55,851 nucleotides of DNA from Paenibacillus sp. PastM-3. GTDB taxonomy: Bacteria; Bacillota; Bacilli; Paenibacillales; Paenibacillaceae. Location: positions 1-55,851 of the forward strand of contig NZ_JARXXP010000030.1 in NCBI RefSeq assembly GCF_029893965.1, read 5' to 3'. The position numbers and the translations under genes are program-made. Under the pieces are notes generated by a model that saw nothing but the letters and a program-made list of their open reading frames with translations, searched no databases and was not told the DNA's origin. Each line of letters starts with the position of its first letter. Position 1 is the stretch's first letter. Below, piece after piece: positions 1 through 5,816 of the stretch.

Positions 1-210
1 GTTCCCGTCGCCACTGTTCCGGTTGCCACTGTTCCCGTCGCCACTGTTCCGGTTGCCACTGTTCCCGTCGCCACTGTTCCCGTCGCCACTGTTCCCGTAG
101 CCACTGTTCCCGTCGCCACTGTTCCGGTTGCCACTGTTCCCGTCGCCACTGTTCCGGTTGCCACTGTTCCCGTCGCCACTGTTCCCGTCGCCACTGTTCC
201 GGTTGCCACT
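1..210. repeat. Fourteen 15-bp tandem repeats inside the CDS
   Basis: Fourteen head-to-tail 15-bp units start at base 1. The plus-strand types are GTTCCCGTCGCCACT, GTTCCGGTTGCCACT and one GTTCCCGTAGCCACT. They encode SGDGN, SGNRN and SGYGN on the minus strand. The array runs off the left edge, so the true copy number is unknown. Confidence 0.95.
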
Positions 211-525
211 GTTCGCCCGGCCTGTATTTCCTTTCCCGGTGTTCACCATGTCCAACACTTCACCCCAGGTCAGTTCCCGGATGATGGCAAGTTTGTTGGT
301 AACGGATTTATCATCGCCGTTCTCGATGTCGCCCAGCGCTTCCACTTCAGCGACCTTGTTTTCAGGGTTGAACGGGTAGTATTCAAAGCAGTCCAGCAAT
401 TTACCGCAGAAGTGCAGCCCTTCCTCGCAAAGGCCGATTTCTCCTTCATGCGTGAATGTCTGGCCAACAGCATACTGGAAACCACGGCAGGTCCAGTCCT
501 TGTTAAAAACTTTATATCCCTTCAA
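1..525 (-). CDS. Phage DUF7666-like protein with pentapeptide-repeat tail, partial
   Basis: The frame is open from a TTG start to the left window edge (175 codons visible, C-terminus missing). The start is set by AGGAGG seven bases upstream. Residues 1-95 resemble the small phage domain I recall as DUF7666 (begins MKGYKVFNKDWTCRGFQY; later VAEVEALGDIENGDDKSVTNKLAI, described here only by position). From about residue 96 the chain becomes a run of five-residue units (TGKGN, TGRAN, then SGDGN, SGNRN or SGYGN). The start overlaps the stop of the upstream small zinc-finger gene, so the two are probably translationally coupled. It is the last visible gene of the leftward prophage operon. Function unknown; a repeat solenoid or binding tail is possible. 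Confidence 0.75.
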   Translation of the reverse strand, partial: MKGYKVFNKDWTCRGFQYAVGQTFTHEGEIGLCEEGLHFCGKLLDCFEYYPFNPENKVAEVEALGDIENGDDKSVTNKLAIIRELTWGEVLDMVNTGKGNTGRANSGNRNSGDGNSGDGNSGNRNSGDGNSGNRNSGDGNSGYGNSGDGNSGDGNSGNRNSGDGNSGNRNSGDGN

Positions 526-668
526 AATGATTCCTCCTCGGATAATATGGATGAAATGCAATGAGTGCAGACGCTACGTTCGTTCCACTGCCGGATCTGC
601 TTCGTGGCCTTAGGCAGGCCGCAGACTTCGCACCGGCAGATTTGAGCCAGCTTTATAACTTTGGGCAT
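522..668 (-). CDS. Small four-cysteine zinc-finger-like phage protein (48 aa)
   Basis: A 48-residue frame starts with ATG behind an AGGGGGG ribosome binding site that overlaps the end of the preceding gene. It ends in a TGA that overlaps the TTG start of the next gene. The sequence holds CRCEVC near residue 11 and CTHC near residue 34, a Cys2/Cys2 pattern typical of small treble-clef or zinc-ribbon phage proteins. Tight packing at both ends argues that it is real despite its length. Metal binding is inferred from the cysteines; the function is unknown. Confidence 0.7.
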   Translation of the reverse strand: MPKVIKLAQICRCEVCGLPKATKQIRQWNERSVCTHCISSILSEEESF

Positions 669-683
669 AATAGCAGCCCCCTT

Positions 684-935
684 CTAAATCATTTGAGCCT
701 CCAGCTCTTCAATTTGGGCACACAAATCCATCTGCCAATCCATGTCACCCATTTCGTAAGCATGAAGGGCAAGCTCTTTCAGACCATCCAGTGTGTAAAC
801 CAGATTGTAATTTTCGCGGAGCAATTTCAGGATCAGCTGCAATTCAACTTTCCCAATGAACAGGTTTCCGTTCTGGTCCATGTTCATCTCGACCACTTCA
901 GCGAGTTTCCGGTGAACCTTATGGATGGCCAGCAT
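684..935 (-). CDS. Hypothetical prophage protein (83 aa)
   Basis: This small acidic protein has no motif I recognise. Its ATG overlaps the TAA of the AbrB-like gene upstream (TAATG), which indicates translational coupling, and the next gene's ribosome binding site lies in its last codons. The sequence is predicted mostly helical (LAEVVEMNMD..., LILKLLRENYNLVY). It belongs to the leftward early prophage operon; no function can be assigned. Confidence 0.65.
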   Translation of the reverse strand: MLAIHKVHRKLAEVVEMNMDQNGNLFIGKVELQLILKLLRENYNLVYTLDGLKELALHAYEMGDMDWQMDLCAQIEELEAQMI

Positions 936-1189
936 TAGGCATTCCCCTGCAGTCGGATCGCTGCAGTGATGCAGCTGGTGCAGATCAGTTTGCCAGAGAG
1001 TTGTTTCAGATCAGTAACGCTGCCGCACAGGGTGCAGCCCGGAGCATACTTCCGGAGAACAATCTTGTCACCATCGACAAAGATTTCAATTGGTTCTCCT
1101 TCACCGATCTGCATGGTACGGCGCAGCTCCATAGGGATAACAACACGGCCCAGTTCATCGACCTTCCGAACAATTCCAGTAGCTTTCAT
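935..1189 (-). CDS. AbrB/SpoVT-type DNA-binding regulator with C-terminal Cys pairs
   Basis: Residues 1-50 form a clear AbrB swapped-hairpin domain (GIVRKVDELGRVVIPMELRR, then GDKIVLRKY). The C-terminal part carries CTLC and CTSC about 19 residues apart, a probable zinc ribbon. AbrB-like proteins act as dimers or tetramers that bind DNA as transition-state or phage regulators. The start follows AAGGAG. A perfect 7-bp inverted repeat sits immediately upstream and could be an autoregulatory site. Phage origin is inferred from context. The length of 84 residues is close to AbrB itself. Confidence 0.85.
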   Translation of the reverse strand: MKATGIVRKVDELGRVVIPMELRRTMQIGEGEPIEIFVDGDKIVLRKYAPGCTLCGSVTDLKQLSGKLICTSCITAAIRLQGNA

Positions 1190-1204
1190 ATTGATTCTCC
1201 TTCT

Positions 1205-1223
1205 GGCCAGTGGTATACTGGCC
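1205..1223. promoter_or_regulatory. Inverted repeat upstream of the AbrB-like gene
   Basis: GGCCAGT-GGTAT-ACTGGCC is a perfect 7-bp inverted repeat ending about 15 bases before the AbrB-like start. It may be an operator or a leader RNA stem; which of these is not decidable from sequence. Confidence 0.4.
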
Positions 1224-1233
1224 TCAACTATTA

Positions 1234-1548
1234 TTAATTGATCGGGCGATTTTGCGGGGTAGGATCCGCGAAGTCGCTTTTTTCTTCTTCACTTCCAGCC
1301 GTCGCTTTCATCATTTGAAGCAAGACCATGCCTGGATTCTTACTAGCGTTAACAGCCGACTGTTTAATCTCCACACACATTTGATCCACGAGAGCTTCGT
1401 GACATTTCGGATCCATCGTAACGAACAGGTATCCACCTAATCCTGAACAAATGGAGGTAATAAATTCTGCAGCATCATCTTCAGTTTCTAAAGCATTCGT
1501 AGCCTTAGAAATTAAGGCAGCTACTTCATTACACATGTTCATCTTCAC
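1234..1548 (-). CDS. Hypothetical prophage protein (104 aa)
   Basis: The GTG start is chosen because AGGAGG lies seven bases upstream; an ATG two codons later is an alternative. Longer in-frame starts run back through that ribosome binding site and are unlikely. The protein is helical in its first half (MNMCNEVAALISKATNALE) and has a polar tail. No family was recognised. It sits in the leftward early operon between small genes of similar style. Confidence 0.6.
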   Translation of the reverse strand: MKMNMCNEVAALISKATNALETEDDAAEFITSICSGLGGYLFVTMDPKCHEALVDQMCVEIKQSAVNASKNPGMVLLQMMKATAGSEEEKSDFADPTPQNRPIN

Positions 1549-1582
1549 ATCTTCACCTCCTCTCAAGGCAGCAACAGCAACA

Positions 1583-1753
1583 CTATTTCCCTGCCTCCAT
1601 TTCAGCAATTTCCCTGTCCAGCCACCAGATAGCAGCATCCGGATAAGCAACGATCAGCCTGCCGTTTTTAATTCTCCAGCGATACAGCATCAGGCTCAGC
1701 TTGTGAGCTAGGGCATCAAACACCGGATCAGACGATTTTGAAGTGGCTAACAT
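1583..1753 (-). CDS. Hypothetical prophage protein (56 aa)
   Basis: The ATG is preceded by GAGGAGG at a six-base distance, which fixes the start. The short basic/aromatic protein includes LMLYRWRIKNGRLIVAYPDA and WWLDREIAEMEAG. No known domain was recognised. The gene overlaps the end of the preceding gene (stop at 1728), as is common in compact phage operons. Confidence 0.6.
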   Translation of the reverse strand: MLATSKSSDPVFDALAHKLSLMLYRWRIKNGRLIVAYPDAAIWWLDREIAEMEAGK

Positions 1754-1919
1754 GGCCAGCCTCCTCACGTTGAATCTGGGTCAGCGTCTCCTGCACGGTG
1801 TGCTTTGCCCGGCCTAAGCCAGGGACGTGCTTGATCTCGCGCTGCTGCAGCATACCTTTGATGGCGCGCTCCAGATGTACCTGTGCTGCGGCCAACTCGG
1901 CCTGAACGTTAATTTGCAT
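1728..1919 (-). CDS. Hypothetical prophage protein (63 aa)
   Basis: The ATG lies seven bases after AAAGGAG. The N-terminal half is an amphipathic helix (VQAELAAAQVHLERAIKGML); the remainder is polar. Its start overlaps the end of the BRO antirepressor gene by about ten bases. No function can be assigned beyond membership of the early prophage operon. Confidence 0.6.
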   Translation of the reverse strand: MQINVQAELAAAQVHLERAIKGMLQQREIKHVPGLGRAKHTVQETLTQIQREEAGHVSHFKIV

Positions 1920-2736
1920 TAGTGAGCTCCTTTCGCAACCCGACAGCTTCAAGCAAGAAAGGAAATTTGTCGGGGTAATAATGCGGCGCTGTTTCCCGAG
2001 GACTATTCGGACTGATGATGTTTTTGCCGTAAGCCAGTCCTGCATCCGTTAAGGATTTAAAGGTTTTTATACCACCTTTGCTGGACGGCCGCTCCTTCTC
2101 TTCCAGAATGCCGCAGTTTAGAAGCAGGACATTAAATGCTTTTGTCTGGATGCCTACTGCGTGCTTCTTCAAAAGCTCGGTAGCCGATTCGGTAATAGGT
2201 TCATCCACGGCATAACCTGGCAGAGGAACGGATAGACCGTGCTGATGGTTGAAGTCGCCTAACAGTTTCAGGCGGCCGCTCTCCGGTAGCCGTAGCACAT
2301 TGGCCGTGACTTCCACCATGTAAGCCTCTTTCTTAAAGTGAAGCAGTTGCGATTCACTACCCGGGAGTGTGTACTGCCCAGTCTTCTGCACCGACGGAAG
2401 CATGTCTTCATATATCCAATCCTGAAATGGTATTGCTTTCGGCTGATCAGATTGACCAAGCACACGGTTTAATGAAAGATTGGAAATGAATTTTTCGCCA
2501 GTGTTGTGAATCTTTCTAACATTCCGATTCAGAAGGTTAGAATCTGATACAAGATAGATGTGTTCTTCCTTGCAGAACTTGAGCACGTTCGCCGTTGCTT
2601 TCTCGCCCTGATACTCCAGGACAGCGGCCACATCCTTTGCGCTGATAATGAAATCTCCCTTGAATGGAATGTTCACATCTTCAGGCAGTAACGTAAGTAC
2701 GGAGTGTTTGCCTTCAAACTGCATTGCCAACTTCAT
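1909..2736 (-). CDS. BRO-N domain phage antirepressor
   Basis: This 275-residue protein starts at the ATG behind GAGAGGAG, not at longer upstream starts. Residues from about 1 to 110 match the BRO-N fold (ISAKDVAAVLEYQ, VLKFCKEEHIYLVS, FQDWIYEDMLPSVQKTGQY). The C-terminal half (ATELLKKHAVGIQTKAFN, then LAYGKNIISPNSPRETAPHY) matches the tail seen in phage BRO/antirepressor proteins. Such proteins counter the lysogenic repressor or bind DNA during induction. It lies second after the Cro-like gene, the usual place for an antirepressor. Confidence 0.85.
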   Translation of the reverse strand: MKLAMQFEGKHSVLTLLPEDVNIPFKGDFIISAKDVAAVLEYQGEKATANVLKFCKEEHIYLVSDSNLLNRNVRKIHNTGEKFISNLSLNRVLGQSDQPKAIPFQDWIYEDMLPSVQKTGQYTLPGSESQLLHFKKEAYMVEVTANVLRLPESGRLKLLGDFNHQHGLSVPLPGYAVDEPITESATELLKKHAVGIQTKAFNVLLLNCGILEEKERPSSKGGIKTFKSLTDAGLAYGKNIISPNSPRETAPHYYPDKFPFLLEAVGLRKELTNAN

Positions 2737-3038
2737 TCGTTTGCTCCTCTCTTGATGTAATTCCGTTCCTCTTCTTCTCGCTTCCACTGATCAAGGCTGG
2801 CGGAGCTGAACAGGTACCGGGGATTCTTGCTTCCCTCCGCACCAACCGTGCGATGGGGAATCCGCTTCGTTTTACAGAGATTACGGAGCGTGTAGTCACT
2901 CATAGCCAGGTACTCGCAAGCTTCAGGGATGGTTAGCGTCCGGTTATCGGTGAGCGCCAAGCTCTCTCGGATCCGCTTCTCCGCTTCTGCAACATGCACG
3001 GCTACGATGTCGGCGATTGCCTTTTCTAGCGCAGTCAT
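2733..3038 (-). CDS. Excisionase-like helix-turn-helix protein
   Basis: The 101-residue protein contains a MerR/excisionase-type winged helix-turn-helix from about residue 33 to 90 (LTIPEACEYLAMSDYTLRNL, then IPHRT, then RYLFSSASLDQW). Proteins of this class bind att-site arms to direct excision, or act as small regulators. Its stop overlaps the BRO gene start. Together with the integrase it would form the recombination module, although early-operon placement also allows a regulatory role. Confidence 0.75.
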   Translation of the reverse strand: MTALEKAIADIVAVHVAEAEKRIRESLALTDNRTLTIPEACEYLAMSDYTLRNLCKTKRIPHRTVGAEGSKNPRYLFSSASLDQWKREEEERNYIKRGANE

Positions 3039-3047
3039 ATTTACACC

Positions 3048-3260
3048 TCACTTTCTGCTGCAGGGCCTAACCAGGGCATCTACTGTACACCCAAGAGCAT
3101 TAGAAATCTTTATAAGTGTGTCCGCTGATGGTCCCGATTCCTTCTGAGCTAGGTTATAGATAACGGTCATTGATACTCCGCTTTCTTTACTCAATCGGTA
3201 ACGAGTCCACCCTTTTAATTTGAGCAATTCATCCACATTTTTCTTAAGTGTTTCCCCCAT
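3048..3260 (-). CDS. Cro-like XRE-family repressor
   Basis: This 70-residue protein is almost entirely an XRE helix-turn-helix domain (LLKLKGWTRYRLSKESGVSM, TVIYNLAQKESGPSADTLIKI). It is the first gene of the leftward early operon and is divergent from the larger repressor gene at 3453, with four operator-like palindromes between them. This is the classical cI/cro arrangement; the Cro role is inferred from size and position. Confidence 0.85.
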   Translation of the reverse strand: MGETLKKNVDELLKLKGWTRYRLSKESGVSMTVIYNLAQKESGPSADTLIKISNALGCTVDALVRPCSRK

Positions 3261-3283
3261 TTGTTATCACCTCCTGAACAAAT

Positions 3284-3418
3284 ACTACCGCATACGGTAG
3301 TAAAAATCCATGACTAAAAACTACCGAATAAGGTAGTAAACCAGCATTTACCTCATGTTTTCTCTTTAATTCTTGACCTAGTACCGTATTTCGTAATAAT
3401 ATAACCTTATAAGGTAAT
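3284..3418. promoter_or_regulatory. Operator array of four 18-bp palindromes
   Basis: Four related sites lie between the divergent repressors. 3284-3301 is ACTACCGCATACGGTAGT, 3320-3337 is ACTACCGAATAAGGTAGT, 3380-3397 is the degenerate AGTACCGTATTTCGTAAT, and 3401-3418 is ATAACCTTATAAGGTAAT. The shared pattern is ACTACC-N6-GGTAGT. Sites 1-2 sit near the Cro-like promoter side and sites 3-4 near the repressor side, as expected for a lysis-lysogeny switch. Confidence 0.75.
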
Positions 3419-3452
3419 AAATTAGATAAAAAAAGATGGAGGAAACTAAAAA

Positions 3453-4046
3453 GTGGAAATTGCAAACAAAATTATCGAATTGATGAAAGAGAAGGGTCTT
3501 TCTCGTTATAAGTTGGCAAAGTTAACAGGTGTGCCGTACACAACACTAATTAAAATTCTTGATGGAACCACCCGTAATCCCCAGATTCAATCACTTGATG
3601 CTATTGCCGCATACTTTGGAGTGACCGTAGATTATTTGCAAGGAAAGTCAATAGTTTCTCTTATTGAAAGACGGCTGACCGAACTGAATATGAGTGTGGA
3701 AGATTTAGAAAAGGAAATGGAATTCCCACAAGGTATGATTGAAAGTTTAGACAATCTCCCCCCGGCACCATGGGATTATGAAAAAGGAGAGATAATCGAT
3801 CGCCTTTCTAAGATATTGAAAATTGATTCCAGAACTTTAGCATCTGCGTACGCTCGTCAAGAGCCCCCTGTCTATGACGGACCGAGTATCTCAGTGGAAA
3901 AAGCCTTTGGAGATAACCATTCTAAGGAACCAGAAACCATCGCCGCTCACCATGATGGAGAGGAGTGGACAGAGGAAGAACTGGAAGAGATCGAACGATT
4001 CAAACAATTTGTCAAAATGAAGAGAGGGCCTCGCGCCGGGGAGTGA
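3453..4046 (+). CDS. ImmR/cI-type XRE repressor of the prophage
   Basis: The GTG start follows GGAGG. Residues 1-66 are an XRE DNA-binding domain (KGLSRYKLAKLTGVPYTTLI, SLDAIAAYFGVTVDYLQ). A second HTH-like segment follows at about 68-135 (LIERRLTELNMSVEDLEKEM). The C-terminal EEWTEEELEEIERFKQFVKM tail resembles ImmR-type repressors that are removed by ImmA proteolysis. The adjacent ImmA-family gene supports that mechanism. It probably binds the palindrome array upstream and keeps the element dormant. Confidence 0.85.
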   Translation: MEIANKIIELMKEKGLSRYKLAKLTGVPYTTLIKILDGTTRNPQIQSLDAIAAYFGVTVDYLQGKSIVSLIERRLTELNMSVEDLEKEMEFPQGMIESLDNLPPAPWDYEKGEIIDRLSKILKIDSRTLASAYARQEPPVYDGPSISVEKAFGDNHSKEPETIAAHHDGEEWTEEELEEIERFKQFVKMKRGPRAGE

Positions 4047-4053
4047 TGCTGCC

Positions 4054-4512
4054 TTGACTTATGAAAGTCTGCTTAGAGATACAGAAGTAAGGGGTATTGA
4101 TGTATACGAAGTAACCCTGCGCGGCAAGCTCAAAGGGCTGTATAAGGATCAGATCATTTGGCTGGACAAGTCCCTGTCCGATGTGGAGAAGCATTGCATT
4201 CTTGCAGAGGAAATCGGCCACTACGAGACGACAACGGGAGATATCCTTGATCAATCGGACATCCGAAACCGAAAGCAGGAGTTAAGAGCCCGGCAATGGG
4301 CCTATCAAAGAATCATTCCGCTATCTATTATTGTACAAGCCCACGGATCCGGAGCGCGAGGACGCTTCGAGATTGCCGAATTTTTAAATGTCACTGAGGG
4401 TTTTCTGCAGTCTTCTGTGGATCGGTACAAAGAGAAATTTGGAATCCTGGCGACGATCGATAATTTTATTATCTATTTTGATCCACTAAGCGTAGTTGAA
4501 GTTAACCTATAA
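4054..4512 (+). CDS. ImmA/IrrE-family protease-like protein
   Basis: A TTG start directly follows the repressor stop. The 152-residue protein carries the family signature region CILAEEIGHYETTTGDIL near residue 50. Note that the usual HExxH zinc motif reads EEIGH here: the first His is replaced by Glu. Families of this kind cleave the paired repressor after DNA damage or a peptide signal. The gene order repressor-immA-int supports the role, but catalytic competence should not be assumed. Confidence 0.8.
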   Translation: MTYESLLRDTEVRGIDVYEVTLRGKLKGLYKDQIIWLDKSLSDVEKHCILAEEIGHYETTTGDILDQSDIRNRKQELRARQWAYQRIIPLSIIVQAHGSGARGRFEIAEFLNVTEGFLQSSVDRYKEKFGILATIDNFIIYFDPLSVVEVNL

Positions 4513-4589
4513 CCTTCGCTATCTCCAGCTGAAAGGCTGTTAATATACGCACTAAAATAGAACATACGTTCCGAAAGGATGGTAGATGT

Positions 4590-5816
4590 ATGCCATACTA
4601 TGAAAAACGCGGTGAGGCTTCTTGGCGGCTCGTTGTTGAGTTGGGAGACAAACTGGACGGGTCTCGTGATCGGCGCTATAAAACTGTGCGGGTATCCGAC
4701 AAGGCACTACTTAAGTCTGTTAAGAAGCTTGAGGCATACCTAAATGAAGAGTTAGTTAAGTTCAAAATCGAGGTCGAAGCAGGGGAATATATCGCGCCGG
4801 AGAAAATGAATTTCAATGCCTTTGTGGGAGAATGGAGAGACAAGTATGCTAAAGAACATCTGGAGGAGAAGACACTATACACGTATGAGGTTAATTTGAG
4901 AAAGCACATTATCCCTGTCTTTGGCCACCAGCGCCTTGATCAGATAAAGCCCCTGCATATTGTGACCTTTTTGAAGAAGCTTGCTGAACCAGGAAGCCGA
5001 AAAGATGGTAAATCGCTTTCGTCAGGCACAATCCAGATTAATCATCGGGTTCTTAAAAACATCTTTAAACGAGCTGTTGAGTGGAAAGTAATCAAAGATA
5101 ATCCGGCTGCATCTGTGCAAAAGCCAAAAGTCACAAGTAAACAAAATACCCCCTACAATGAGCAGGAGGTAAAACAACTTCTTCAGGCTCTTCAGAAAGA
5201 ACCTATCCGCTGGCGCGTGATGATCACTCTGGCGATTACTACAGGCTTACGACGTGGAGAGTTGCTTGGATTGGAATGGAAGCATGTTGATCTCAAAACA
5301 GGAGTCATAAGCGTAGAACAAAGTGTAGCCTTATCTCCGAAAGGAAATGCTCACGTTAAGGATCCAAAAACGAAAGGGTCCAAACGCAAAGTCTCTCTAC
5401 CTGCTTCCGTGCTGGAGGAACTGAAGGATTACGCAAAGCATCAGGCCAAGGAACGCGATCGGAACGAAATCATTTGGGAAGGCGGAGACCGAAAATTCCT
5501 CTTTTGCCACCTAAACGGTAAAGCCTATCACCAGGAACGTCCGTATCTTTGGTTCCGTCAGTTTCTCAAAAAGAATGGATTCCGTTACATCCGATTCCAT
5601 GATCTGCGCCACACGTCTGCCACGCTGCTCATTAACCAAGGCGTCCATGCCAAGATCATTTCGGAACGGTTAGGTCACGGTAATATTTCAACCACAATGA
5701 ATGTGTATGGCCACGCCCTGCAAAGCGCAGACCAGGCTGCGGCAGACAAATTCGATTCTCTTTTCCGCCCCCAGTCTGCCCCCAATGCCGAATCAGGCAC
5801 TCAAAAACCCTTATAA
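4590..5816 (+). CDS. int: Tyrosine recombinase / phage integrase
   Basis: This 408-residue protein has the full integrase layout: an arm-binding N-terminal region (1-60), a SAM-like core-binding domain (about 75-175) and a catalytic domain. Catalytic residues are visible as Arg in TTGLRRGELLG, the Lys region of KDPKTKGSKRKV, His-x-x-Arg in FHDLRHTSATLL, His in SERLGHGN and Tyr in MNVYGHA. The start follows a GAAAGGATG ribosome binding site. The 3' end runs 16 bases into the convergent rlmCD gene, so the recombination core must lie at or very near this junction. Confidence 0.95.
   Translation: MPYYEKRGEASWRLVVELGDKLDGSRDRRYKTVRVSDKALLKSVKKLEAYLNEELVKFKIEVEAGEYIAPEKMNFNAFVGEWRDKYAKEHLEEKTLYTYEVNLRKHIIPVFGHQRLDQIKPLHIVTFLKKLAEPGSRKDGKSLSSGTIQINHRVLKNIFKRAVEWKVIKDNPAASVQKPKVTSKQNTPYNEQEVKQLLQALQKEPIRWRVMITLAITTGLRRGELLGLEWKHVDLKTGVISVEQSVALSPKGNAHVKDPKTKGSKRKVSLPASVLEELKDYAKHQAKERDRNEIIWEGGDRKFLFCHLNGKAYHQERPYLWFRQFLKKNGFRYIRFHDLRHTSATLLINQGVHAKIISERLGHGNISTTMNVYGHALQSADQAAADKFDSLFRPQSAPNAESGTQKPL

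Noticed and set aside
1..210. Possible CRISPR array
   Set aside because: Units are 15 bp, contiguous with no spacers, and translate into a regular pentapeptide in an open frame.
128..379. Plus-strand Phe/Pro/Leu-rich frame over the repeats
   Set aside because: It is the reverse reading of the repeat-containing protein, with no start signal and biased composition.
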